DNA of 9,873 nucleotides. It comes from Alphaproteobacteria bacterium. GTDB lineage: Bacteria > Pseudomonadota > Alphaproteobacteria > Rhodobacterales > Rhodobacteraceae. This document shows positions 1 to 6,725 of this stretch, piece by piece. The stretch's first letter is position 1; each line of letters starts with the position of its first letter. The translations under genes and the position numbers were made by a program. The DNA lies in the NCBI GenBank assembly GCA_030428025.1, contig JAUIBJ010000071.1, positions 1-9,873 of the forward strand, read 5' to 3'. Below the pieces are notes generated by a model. The model was given only the letters and a program-made list of their open reading frames with translations. It was not told where the DNA came from and did not search any database.

Positions 1-302
1 TCGGGGTAGGGCTTGCCCGTCTCCAGCGTCATCAGCCGGGCGACCTCGGTCATGTCGGCCTCTTCGATGTCGCTGGCCAGCCGGTGCAGCACCTTCGCCC
101 GCGCCTTGGGGTCGGTCGCGGCCCATCCCTTCTGGGCCGCGCTAACCCGATCCAGCACCCGGTCGGCCTCGTCCGGCGTGGGCGTGCCGTAAACCCCCAC
201 CTGCTCCAGCGTGCCGGGATCGTGAAGCGGCACCGCCCCGCCCGTGACAGGATGATGGTCCGGTGTCAGGAAAAAGCTCGGGCGGAACGGATCGAACGGC
301 AT
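1..302 (-). CDS. Aldehyde dehydrogenase, N-terminal part (runs off the window)
   Basis: Reading leftward from an ATG at 302-300, about 100 codons stay open to the window edge. The translation begins MPFDPFRPSFFLTPDHH and contains a typical NAD(P)-dependent aldehyde dehydrogenase N-terminus: a run of small-residue and helix positions (DEADRVLDRVSAAQKGWAA), then KARAKVLHRLASDIEE, and the family signature VARLMTLETGKPYPE near residues 86-100. Such enzymes oxidise an aldehyde to a carboxylate in the cytoplasm; the catalytic Cys and Glu would lie outside the window. An AAAGGGGG Shine-Dalgarno run ends 4 bases before the ATG. The gene follows the cupin gene by 12 bases and is probably the next cistron of the transporter operon. 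An aldehyde-oxidising step fits amine breakdown (amine to aldehyde to acid), but the substrate is inferred from context only. Confidence 0.85.
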   Translation of the reverse strand, partial: MPFDPFRPSFFLTPDHHPVTGGAVPLHDPGTLEQVGVYGTPTPDEADRVLDRVSAAQKGWAATDPKARAKVLHRLASDIEEADMTEVARLMTLETGKPYP

Positions 303-314
303 GACGCCCCCTTT

Positions 315-659
315 CTAGCGGATCATGTAGACCTTCTTGACCGTCTCATGCACGGTGCAGACACCTTTCCAGTCCTGCGGAAAGAAGGCGGCGGTGTCGG
401 GTACGATCTCGATCACCTCGCCGTCGTCACGCACATAGGTGCAGCGCCCTTCGAGGAAATGGCAGAACTCGTCGCGGGTGACGTGACAGTCCCATTTCCC
501 CGGCGTGCAGACCCACAGCCCGCATTCCGACCGGCCCTCCGGCCCCTTGTGCAAAAGCTTGCCGGAGGTGTGCGAGCTTCCCTCGATCATGGTCGGGATC
601 TCGCCCCAGTCGGCGAGATCCTCCTGTTCCATCGGCTTGCGCATCACCGGCGTGGTCAT
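315..659 (-). CDS. Small single-domain cupin (DUF861/cupin_3, EutQ-like)
   Basis: This 114-residue protein is essentially one cupin barrel. Visible family marks are the strand ECGLWVCTPGKWDCHV (45-60), the turn DEFCHFLEGRCTYV (63-76), DDGEV (78-82), and the closing FFPQDWKGVCTVHETVKKVYMI (92-113, split here by strand breaks), which match the cupin_3/DUF861 pattern found in EutQ and ureidoglycine aminohydrolase-like proteins. Possible metal ligands are H59, E64, H67 and perhaps H104; the classic HxH pair of motif 1 is absent. Function within the family varies (enzymes, sensors, unknown), so none is assigned. Its ATG overlaps the TGA of the glycosyltransferase gene by four bases (ATGA), so the two are probably co-translated. 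There is no signal peptide or membrane segment, which suggests a cytoplasmic protein. Confidence 0.85.
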   Translation of the reverse strand: MTTPVMRKPMEQEDLADWGEIPTMIEGSSHTSGKLLHKGPEGRSECGLWVCTPGKWDCHVTRDEFCHFLEGRCTYVRDDGEVIEIVPDTAAFFPQDWKGVCTVHETVKKVYMIR

Positions 660-1951
660 GCGCCGCCCCCGGTGGCGATCCGGTCGAGGATCTTGGCCGC
701 CTTCGTGGGCCCGTGGCGCGACTGCATGTGCTTCGACGTCGCCGCCAGACGCGCCTTCATCGCGTCGGAGGTCAGGCAGGTCTCGATCGCCTGCGCGAGG
801 CCATCATCGGTCCAGTCATAGCGGTGGAAGCCGAAGCCGTGGCCGGTTTCCTGCACCCGCGTGGCGTTGTCATGCCCGTCCCAGACATAGGGCATGATGA
901 TCGCCGGCTTGCCGAAATAAAGGCATTCGGTGAAGGAGTTGTTGCCGCCGTGATGGATGACCGCATCGGCCTGGGCGATGACCGAGGGCTGCGGATACCA
1001 GCTTTCGATATGGCAGTTTTCCGGCACGTCCCCCTCGCCGTAGCTGTCGGTGTAGTCGCCGACATTGACCAGCGCGCGGTAGGGCAACCCGCCCAGCGTC
1101 TTCATGATCCGCTTGAGCAGGTCGGTGTCACCCGCCCCGAGCGAGCCGAAGGAGACATAGATCAGCGGCTTGTCGTTGTTGGCCTTGAACTGCGGCACCT
1201 CATAGGGCTCTTCCTCGCGCACGCAGCCTTCCAGATACTGGAAGCGGGCCGGGTCGAGCGGCACCTCGCGCTCGAATTTCACCGGCTCAGGATAAAGCAG
1301 CAGGTTCATGGTGGGCGACGGCTCGAAGAACTCGCCGATCTCATAGGGCTCCTCGCCGCACTCCTTCAGGAACGCGTTGTAATCGTCGTGGATGGGCTTG
1401 ATCACCTCCTTGAAGCGCGCGTCATAGGCCTTCATGCACTCGTGATCGTTCACCCCGCAGCCTGACAGGTGCGGCGGCACCTTCGGGTCGGGGATCTCGT
1501 TTTCCGAGCAGGAGATGATCCGCACCCAGGGCACGCCATACTGCTTTATCGCGGGGAACATGATGACGTTGTCAACGCAGATCACATCCGGCTTGACCTC
1601 GGCCAGGACGCCGGGCAGATCCTTTTCCGCCCATTTGGCGCTGTCGACGATCGCCTCCCAGCAATCCTTGACGTAATTGTCGATCTGGTCGATGGGCGAT
1701 TTTCGGAAATTGGGGATGTGGCCGTTGATGAACTCCTCCCAGAACTTGGCCATCGCCTCCGGCTCCATCGGCTCGGATAGCGCCACCGGGTGCGCCTCGA
1801 ACCCGTAGCCCTCATACACTTCGACGAAGCCCGGGTCGGAAAGGAACACCGCCTTGTGGCCCAGCTTTTCGCAGGCCTGAGCGATGCCCACGGAATTGAG
1901 TGCGGGCCCGAAGGCCGCTTCGGGGAAGAAGGCGATTGTCTTCTGCGTCAT
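656..1951 (-). CDS. GT1-type (MGT/UGT-like) glycosyltransferase
   Basis: This 431-residue protein has the two-domain GT-B layout of family GT1, whose members move a sugar from a nucleotide sugar to a small molecule. The C-terminal donor half is clear: VSFGSLG (266-272), SWYPQPSVIAQADAVIHHGG (317-336) and NNSFTECLYFGKPAIIMP (337-354), followed by DGHDNA (358-363), which corresponds to the HGG...E...DQ.NA donor signature. The N-terminal acceptor half starts TIAFFPEAAFGPALNSVGIA and aligns with the usual GHxxP opening, but Pro16 stands where the catalytic His is expected. There is no signal peptide or membrane anchor, so it should be cytoplasmic. Its start overlaps the ATPase stop by ATGA, with AGGGAG upstream, and its stop overlaps the cupin start by ATGA, so it is a full member of the importer operon. 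Acceptor and donor sugar are unknown; family assignment is firm, activity is not. Confidence 0.88.
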   Translation of the reverse strand: MTQKTIAFFPEAAFGPALNSVGIAQACEKLGHKAVFLSDPGFVEVYEGYGFEAHPVALSEPMEPEAMAKFWEEFINGHIPNFRKSPIDQIDNYVKDCWEAIVDSAKWAEKDLPGVLAEVKPDVICVDNVIMFPAIKQYGVPWVRIISCSENEIPDPKVPPHLSGCGVNDHECMKAYDARFKEVIKPIHDDYNAFLKECGEEPYEIGEFFEPSPTMNLLLYPEPVKFEREVPLDPARFQYLEGCVREEEPYEVPQFKANNDKPLIYVSFGSLGAGDTDLLKRIMKTLGGLPYRALVNVGDYTDSYGEGDVPENCHIESWYPQPSVIAQADAVIHHGGNNSFTECLYFGKPAIIMPYVWDGHDNATRVQETGHGFGFHRYDWTDDGLAQAIETCLTSDAMKARLAATSKHMQSRHGPTKAAKILDRIATGGGA

Positions 1952-3039
1952 GGTCTACTCCCTGTCAGTGTCTCGTTTGCGTCCGGTTGAAGAATGCGTG
2001 AATGCTCGGGCGCCCAGCAGCATGTGACCGGGCGGCCGATCTCGAAAGCGCCGGCATCGACCTGCGCCGCCGGCACCCGGGCAGCCATGCGCGCGCGCCC
2101 GTCCAGCACATCCACATGCACGCTGAGGTCGGTGCCGTGATAGGCAAGTTCGGCGATTTGGCCGGGCACGGCGTTCAGCCCCTCGCCCGGGGTTACCTCG
2201 GCCAGGCTCACCCGTTCGGGCCGCACCGCCATCGAGGCGGGGCCGGTGAAATCGCAGGCCCCGTGCAAGAGCCCCGCGCCCGGCACCTCCACCCCGCCCG
2301 GCACGGCGGTGCCTTCGAGGAAGTTCATCACCCCGATGAAGCTTGCCACGAAATGCGTGGCGGGATGCTCGTAAAGCGCCTGCGGCGGGCCCACCTGCGC
2401 CAGCCGCCCGTCGCGCAGCACCGCGATCCGGTCGGCCATCACCAGCGCCTCTTCCTGATCATGCGTCACCACGAGGAAAGTGATGCCCACCTCGCTCTGC
2501 AGCCGCTTGAGTTCAAGCTGCATCTCCTCGCGCAGCTTCTTGTCGAGCGCCGAAAGCGGCTCGTCCAGCAACAGCACCTTGGGCCGCTTGACCAGCGCGC
2601 GGGCCAGCGCCACGCGCTGCCGCTGCCCGCCCGACAACTGGTCGGGCTTGCGGGACGCGAAGCGGCTCAACTGGGCGCTGTCCAGCGCCTCGGCGACGCG
2701 GGCACGGATCTCGTCCCTGGGCCGCTTCTCCATCTCCAGCCCGTAGGCCACGTTCCGTTCCACCGTCATGTGCGGGAAAAGCGCGTAGGACTGGAACATC
2801 ATGTTGAGCGGCCGCTTTCGCGGGCGCCAGCCGGTCACGTCCTGTCCGCCGACGAGCACCTGCCCCCCATCGGGCACCTCGAACCCCGCCAGCGTGCGCA
2901 AGAGAGTGGTCTTGCCGCAACCGGAGGGGCCCAGAAGCGCGAAGATCTCGTTGTCGCGGATCTCCAGCGAGACATCGTCGACCGCGGTCACAGATCCGAA
3001 GCGCTTGGTGATGTTGCGAAGCTCGATACTGACCGTCAT
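1948..3039 (-). CDS. potA: ABC transporter ATPase, PotA-like (polyamine-type importer)
   Basis: This 363-residue protein powers the importer encoded upstream. All nucleotide-binding motifs are present: Walker A GPSGCGKT (37-44), Q-loop Gln82 in MFQSYALFPHM, signature LSGGQRQR (134-141), Walker B KVLLLDEPLSALD (153-165) and the switch His192 in VTHDQEEAL. Residues from about 235 to the end form the TOBE-type C-terminal domain seen in PotA, PotG and other polyamine/ferric/thiamine importer ATPases. The ATG at 3039-3037 is chosen because it begins the conserved MTVSIELRNITKRFG start and overlaps the permease stop by ATGA. The frame stays open upstream to 3699, but that stretch is antisense-free noise from the permease gene and carries no protein family features. 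Length and motifs suggest a functional enzyme. Polyamine specificity rests on the operon partners. Confidence 0.95.
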   Translation of the reverse strand: MTVSIELRNITKRFGSVTAVDDVSLEIRDNEIFALLGPSGCGKTTLLRTLAGFEVPDGGQVLVGGQDVTGWRPRKRPLNMMFQSYALFPHMTVERNVAYGLEMEKRPRDEIRARVAEALDSAQLSRFASRKPDQLSGGQRQRVALARALVKRPKVLLLDEPLSALDKKLREEMQLELKRLQSEVGITFLVVTHDQEEALVMADRIAVLRDGRLAQVGPPQALYEHPATHFVASFIGVMNFLEGTAVPGGVEVPGAGLLHGACDFTGPASMAVRPERVSLAEVTPGEGLNAVPGQIAELAYHGTDLSVHVDVLDGRARMAARVPAAQVDAGAFEIGRPVTCCWAPEHSRILQPDANETLTGSRP

Positions 3040-3818
3040 TGCGTGAAAACCCGTCTGTCGGCCCGCTGCGCCAGCAGAACAAGCGTGAAGGATACCAGCA
3101 TGACAATGGTGGCCATGGCGTTGATCTCGGGCGTGACGCCGAAACGGATCATCGAATAGATCTGCATCGGCAGAGTGGTGGAGCTTTGCCCGGCGCCTGC
3201 CGTGAAGAAGGCGATGATGAACTCGTCCACCGACAGGGTGAAGGAGAGGAGCGCCCCGGCAATCACCCCCGGCGCGATGGTGGGCAGCAGCACCCGGCGG
3301 AAGGTGGTGAATTCGCTGGCGCCCAGGTCGGCGCTGGCCTCCAGCATGGAATGGTCGAAATGGCGCATCCGCGTGCGCACCACGGCGACGACGAAGGCGA
3401 TGTTGAACACCACGTGGCTGAGGATGATCGAATGCAGCCCCAGCGTCAGGCTGATCGCGGTGTAGAAGCTGAGCAGCGCAATCGCCAGAACGATGTCGGG
3501 AATGATCATCGGCGCGAAAAGGATCGCGTCGAGAAAGGGCGAGTTGCGCCTTGTCTCCACCCCCACCGCCAGAAGCGTGCCGATCACCGTGGCCAGCACC
3601 GTGGAGGCCACCGCCACGACAAGCGTGTTGCGCGCCGCGCGGATGATCGGGTCGGCGGTGAAGAGCTTGCCGTACCAGTCGAGCGAAAACCCCGTCCACA
3701 CGGTGGGCAGGCCCGCGCGGTTGAAGCTCAGCACCATCAGCACCAGAACCGGCACATAGAGAAAGGCGAAGAACAGCCCCAGATGCAGCTTGAGCCCGGT
3801 ATGCATGCGCCTCTGCAT
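3036..3818 (-). CDS. potC: ABC transporter permease, PotC/PotI-like
   Basis: This 260-residue inner-membrane protein has about six hydrophobic segments (roughly 12-31, 65-88, 98-120, 129-148, 184-206 and 235-250). The cytoplasmic EAA loop that docks on the ATPase is clear at 160-184 (EASADLGASEFTTFRRV then LLPTIAPGV). Its size, the N-terminal LYVPVLVLMVLSFN and the segment APMIIPDIVLAIALL are typical of PotC/PotI, the second permease of spermidine/putrescine-type importers. The start ATG shares one base with the TGA of the first permease gene (TGATG), and AGGGGG lies 7 bases before it. An in-frame Met at residue 5 is a possible alternative. Its own stop overlaps the ATPase start by four bases. 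Two different permeases in a row match the usual PotB-PotC heterodimer. Confidence 0.94.
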   Translation of the reverse strand: MQRRMHTGLKLHLGLFFAFLYVPVLVLMVLSFNRAGLPTVWTGFSLDWYGKLFTADPIIRAARNTLVVAVASTVLATVIGTLLAVGVETRRNSPFLDAILFAPMIIPDIVLAIALLSFYTAISLTLGLHSIILSHVVFNIAFVVAVVRTRMRHFDHSMLEASADLGASEFTTFRRVLLPTIAPGVIAGALLSFTLSVDEFIIAFFTAGAGQSSTTLPMQIYSMIRFGVTPEINAMATIVMLVSFTLVLLAQRADRRVFTQ

Positions 3819-4669
3819 CAGCCCGCCCCCTCGCCCGCCGCGCGGCGCGCCACCATCGCCTGCGCGAAGAGAAGGATCATCATCAGCGCGATCAGGAACA
3901 TCGACAGGGTGGCTCCGAAGGGCCAGTCGCGGGCGCTCAGGAACTGGTCGTAGATCAGGTTGCCCACCATCTGCAGCCGCCCGCCGCCCAGAAGGTCCGG
4001 CGTGATGAAATTGCCGATGGACAGGACGAAGACGAAAACGCCCCCCGCGGCGATGCCTGGAACCGTCTGCGGCACGATCACCCGCCAGAAGGTCACCCAG
4101 CCCGAGGCGCCGAGGTCCTCCGACGCCTCGATGGTTTCGCGGTTGATGCGGTTAAGCGAGGCATAGATCGCCAGCACCACGAAGGGCGTGTAGTTGTAGA
4201 CCAGCCCGACCACCACGGCGAAGCTGTTGTAAAGGAGCGGCAGCGGTTCGTCGATCACGCCCAGCCCGGCCAGCCCGTTGTTGATCAGCCCCTCGCGGTT
4301 CAGCATCACGATCCAGGCATAGGTTCGGATCAGGTAGTTCGACCAGAAGGGCAGGATCACCAGGATCAGAAGTGCCGTCTGCCAGTCGCGCGGCGCCCGG
4401 GTGATGGCGAAGGCCGCCGGATAGGCGATCAGGATGGCGATCAGCGTGGCAAGCCCCGCTATCTTTGCCGAGCGCAGGAAGATGCCGAGAAAAAGGGGGT
4501 CGGCGGCGCGGCGGAAATTCTCCAACGTGAAGGTATAGTCGATGCCGCCATAGACCCCGCGCTCGAATACCGAATAGGTAAAGATGAGCCCGCAGGGCAC
4601 CACCATCAACAGGGCAAGCCAGCCCAGCCCTGGCCCCAGCAGGATGACCGATTTCAACCTGTTTCTCAT
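3818..4669 (-). CDS. potB: ABC transporter permease, PotB/PotH-like
   Basis: This 283-residue inner-membrane protein has about six predicted membrane segments (near 8-31, 66-90, 98-122, 146-170, 203-224 and 252-274). A periplasmic loop between the first two carries YTFTLENFRRA, as in PotB/PotH. The segment ILPFWSNYLIRTYAWIVML (105-123) is a strong PotB/PotH hallmark, and the EAA loop (EASEDLGASGWVTFWRV, then IVPQTVPGI) is at 181-205. It forms the import channel with the downstream permease. The start at 4669 has only a modest upstream GGCA/GGGC purine stretch and no strong Shine-Dalgarno, so translation may be weaker than that of the binding protein. A strong hairpin lies 27 bases upstream. 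Family assignment is firm; substrate could be spermidine, putrescine, another amine or a related solute. Confidence 0.94.
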   Translation of the reverse strand: MRNRLKSVILLGPGLGWLALLMVVPCGLIFTYSVFERGVYGGIDYTFTLENFRRAADPLFLGIFLRSAKIAGLATLIAILIAYPAAFAITRAPRDWQTALLILVILPFWSNYLIRTYAWIVMLNREGLINNGLAGLGVIDEPLPLLYNSFAVVVGLVYNYTPFVVLAIYASLNRINRETIEASEDLGASGWVTFWRVIVPQTVPGIAAGGVFVFVLSIGNFITPDLLGGGRLQMVGNLIYDQFLSARDWPFGATLSMFLIALMMILLFAQAMVARRAAGEGAG

Positions 4670-4695
4670 CCGTGCTGCCCGTTGCCTGCCGTCAT

Positions 4696-4723
4696 GCGCC
4701 CGGCCCCGTCCCGGGCCGGGCGC
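4696..4723 (-). promoter_or_regulatory. GC-rich hairpin between binding-protein and permease genes
   Basis: Perfect 10-base inverted arms GCGCCCGGCC (4696-4705) and GGCCGGGCGC (4714-4723) surround an 8-base spacer, and one more C-G pair closes the loop to six bases. On the transcribed (minus) strand no U-run follows, so it is not a standard intrinsic terminator. It sits in the only real gap (70 bases) of the operon, just 3' of the binding-protein gene. The position suggests an mRNA-stabilising or processing hairpin that gives more binding protein than permease, as known in other ABC importer operons; this role is inferred. Confidence 0.6.
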
Positions 4724-4739
4724 GGCGCTGGCCGGTCGC

Positions 4740-5813
4740 CTACTGCGCCGCCATGATCTCGGTCACGGTACGGGCAAAGGCCTTCTGTCCCTCGCCCAGA
4801 TCGCGCAGCTGTTCGTATTTGATCAGCTCGGAGGGTTCCATCGCCATGTTCGGGAAGCTTTCCAGAAGCGACGCGTCGAGCGCGTCCATCGCCTTCTGGT
4901 TGGGCGTCTTGTACAGGATGTTCGACGCCACCCAGATGCCCACATCCTCGCCCAGCACATAATCGACGAAGGCATGCGCGGCCTCGCTGTTTTCCGAGGC
5001 GGCGGTGATCACGATGGTATCGACCCAGAGGTCGGAGCCTTCGGAGGGCACAACATACTTGATGTCGGCATTCTCGGCGATGCCGTAATTGCACCAGCCG
5101 TCCCAGGCGTGAACCATCGTCGCCTCGCCCGACACCACTTTCTGATAGAAGGTCGTGTCGTCATAGGAGAGCAGATCCTGCTTGGCCGCGATCAGCTTTT
5201 CCTTGGCCGCCGACAGCGTTTCCTCGGACGTGTCATTGAGCGACTTGCCCATCGCGAGCGCCGCCGCGCCCATCAGCCAGCGGTCGGTCGACAGCATGGT
5301 GACCTTGCCCTTCAGGTCGTCAGAGGGCTCCAGCAGGTCGTTCCACGAGGTCGGCGCCTCCATCATGTCCGAGCGGTAGCAAAGCCCGGTGGTGCCCCAG
5401 GCGTAAGGCACCGAAAAGCTGTTTCCGGGATCGTGGGCAAGCTGCATCGCCTCGGGGTAGAGATTGGCCATGTTCGGCACCTTGTCGTGGTCGATCTCTG
5501 CCGCCAGCCCCAGATTGTGCAGCGCCTCGGCAAAGGGCGACGAGACGAAAAGCACATCATAGCCCTTGCCGCCGCCGGCCACGACCTTGCCCATGATCTC
5601 TTCGTTGGTGCCGTGCAGCGACAGTTCCGCCTCGATGCCCGTGGCGGCGGTGAAGTTTTCCAGCAGGTCGGCGGGCATGTAGCCATCCCAGTTGGAAATC
5701 ACGATCTTGTCGGCCTGCGCCGCCCCGGCCATGGCGCCCATCGACAACACGGCTGCAAGTCCGATCCTGGCCAACGCCGTGCCCGGCTTGCTTTCCGTTC
5801 CTTCCGTTTTCAT
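4740..5813 (-). CDS. potD: Periplasmic polyamine-type solute-binding protein (PotD/PotF-like)
   Basis: This 357-residue protein captures the substrate in the periplasm and delivers it to the permeases. Residues 1-34 are a Sec signal peptide: a basic region ending in Arg16, a hydrophobic core (IGLAAVLSMGAMAGA) and a likely cut after AQA34. The mature start DKIVISNWDGYMPADLLENF matches the PotD/PotF opening with its NW..Y group (41-45). LWVDT (262-266) aligns with the W-x-D amine-binding pair of E. coli PotD (Trp255/Asp257), and STDRW (175-179) aligns with another ligand-contact loop. These support a cationic amine ligand. AWDGW (236-240) replaces the usual WNGSA-like segment, so the ligand may differ from spermidine or putrescine. 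AGGGAG lies 6 bases before the ATG. It is the first gene of the leftward operon. Confidence 0.92.
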   Translation of the reverse strand: MKTEGTESKPGTALARIGLAAVLSMGAMAGAAQADKIVISNWDGYMPADLLENFTAATGIEAELSLHGTNEEIMGKVVAGGGKGYDVLFVSSPFAEALHNLGLAAEIDHDKVPNMANLYPEAMQLAHDPGNSFSVPYAWGTTGLCYRSDMMEAPTSWNDLLEPSDDLKGKVTMLSTDRWLMGAAALAMGKSLNDTSEETLSAAKEKLIAAKQDLLSYDDTTFYQKVVSGEATMVHAWDGWCNYGIAENADIKYVVPSEGSDLWVDTIVITAASENSEAAHAFVDYVLGEDVGIWVASNILYKTPNQKAMDALDASLLESFPNMAMEPSELIKYEQLRDLGEGQKAFARTVTEIMAAQ

Positions 5814-6033
5814 GGCAAACTCCCTGTTTGTTGAACGTCTCGTTTTATTCCTGCCAAGGTGTTTTTCTTCACCACGGCGGTGTCCGCGCTCAGTTTAACA
5901 ACGGCGCATCGCCCCGCGTCGAGGAAAAAGTCGCCCCGAGGTCAGACTGGGCCGGTGGGAGGTGGCCCCCGGATTGACCTGCCCGGAATTGTGCCCCATT
6001 CCTGTGCAGACCAGCAGGAGAGAGGAACAGGCC
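5814..6033. promoter_or_regulatory. Divergent intergenic region between the importer operon and the DUF1989 gene
   Basis: These 220 bases separate divergent genes and must hold the leftward operon promoter and probably the rightward one. The half next to the binding-protein gene (about 5821-5870) is clearly AT-richer than the coding DNA. On the minus strand TTGGCA, at about 5857-5852, resembles a -35 element, but no convincing -10 follows at normal spacing. Alternating GGTG (5858-5861), CACC (5870-5873) and GGTG (5879-5882) can form two competing short stems. No gene is seen here. Confidence 0.45.
6016..6025 (+). promoter_or_regulatory. Ribosome-binding site that sets the DUF1989 start
   Basis: AGGAGAGAGG ends 8 bases before the ATG at 6034. 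An in-frame ATG at 5962 lacks such a site, and the 24 residues it would add (rich in Pro, Cys and Thr) look non-coding, so 6034 is preferred. Confidence 0.75.
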
Positions 6034-6717
6034 ATGCCCGCAAAGGACGTCGCGCAACCCGACGGAACCAACCGCAGCCTCGATCTGGCGGTCTCGCCCG
6101 ACGGCACCCCGGAGCCGGGACGGACCTACACGATCGAGGCCCGCTGCGGCGTGGCGGTGCGGCTGTACAGGGGGCAAACGCTGAGCGTGATCAACCCCAG
6201 CGGCCATCAGGTCTGCGATTTCTGGGTCTTTGCGAACGGCAACCTGCAGGAATACCTGTCGATGGCGCATCTGCACACCTCGCTGGGGTCGATCTTTCCC
6301 AAGGTGGGCGATCCGCTGGTCAGCACCGAGCGCCGGACACTCATGACGATCACCGAAGACAGCTCTCCGGGGGTGCATGACACGGTCATCGCCTCCTGCG
6401 ATCACGCGCGTTATCGCGAACTGGGCTGCGCGGACTATCACGACAACTGCGCCGACAATCTGCGCATGGCGCTGATGGCCATCGGCCTGAGCGCGCCGGC
6501 CATCCCCGCGCCCTTCAATCTTTGGATGAACGTTCCGGTGGCCGCCGATGGCGGCACCAGTTTCGAGCCTCCCGTCGCCCGCCCCGGCGACCGGATGAGT
6601 TTCCGGGCCGAGGCGGAGGTGATCGCGGCGATGTCGGCCTGCCCGCAGGATCTGACGCCTGTGAACGGCGTGGGCGTGGCCCCCGATATCCTGCAATTCA
6701 CCGTGTCGGAGGCCTGA
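6034..6717 (+). CDS. DUF1989 / urea carboxylase-associated family protein
   Basis: This 227-residue protein carries the family's conserved marks in order: GHQVCDFW (57-64), HLHTS (79-83), HD (115-116), CDHARYRELG (122-131), DYHDNCADNLRMAL (134-147), FNLWMNVPV (161-169) and ACPQDLTPVNG (202-212). The Cys, His and Asp residues repeated across these blocks are likely ligands or catalytic groups. Known members include the two carboxyguanidine deiminase subunits of guanidine degradation and the poorly defined urea amidolyase-associated proteins. Only one such gene is visible here, not the usual pair, and no urea or guanidine carboxylase is present, so that exact pathway is not shown. The protein has no signal peptide and is presumably cytoplasmic. 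Being divergent from the amine-type importer, it may act on the imported compound, for example on a guanidino or ureido group; that is inference. Confidence 0.85.
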   Translation: MPAKDVAQPDGTNRSLDLAVSPDGTPEPGRTYTIEARCGVAVRLYRGQTLSVINPSGHQVCDFWVFANGNLQEYLSMAHLHTSLGSIFPKVGDPLVSTERRTLMTITEDSSPGVHDTVIASCDHARYRELGCADYHDNCADNLRMALMAIGLSAPAIPAPFNLWMNVPVAADGGTSFEPPVARPGDRMSFRAEAEVIAAMSACPQDLTPVNGVGVAPDILQFTVSEA

Positions 6718-6725
6718 GCCCTCAG
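6714..6725. repeat. Short dyad spanning two convergent stop codons
   Basis: CTGAG (6714-6718) and CTCAG (6721-6725) form an inverted repeat around two bases. It includes the TGA of the DUF1989 gene and the TGA of the phosphoribosyltransferase gene on the other strand. The genes converge with four bases between them, and no intrinsic terminator is present, so the two transcripts probably overlap. Confidence 0.4.

Noticed and set aside
84..821. Plus-strand open frame across the cupin and dehydrogenase genes
   Set aside because: It runs antisense through three genes with clear family matches, and has no good ribosome site or domain.
2002..3159. Long plus-strand open frame opposite the ATPase gene
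   Set aside because: It is antisense to a protein with every ABC ATPase motif, has low-complexity composition and no recognisable family.
3040..3699. Upstream extension of the ATPase reading frame (open from 3699)
   Set aside because: It overlaps the permease gene in another frame and has a His/Ala/Gly-rich composition with no family features. The conserved ATPase start and the ATGA overlap place the start at 3039.
4584..5834. Long plus-strand open frame opposite the binding-protein gene
   Set aside because: It is a mirror frame caused by GC-rich codon use. Its translation is rich in Arg, His and Gly without domains, while the minus strand encodes a complete PotD-like protein with signal peptide.
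5962..6033. Longer N-terminus for the DUF1989 protein (ATG at 5962)
   Set aside because: A strong ribosome site precedes 6034, and the extra residues do not resemble the family or a signal peptide.
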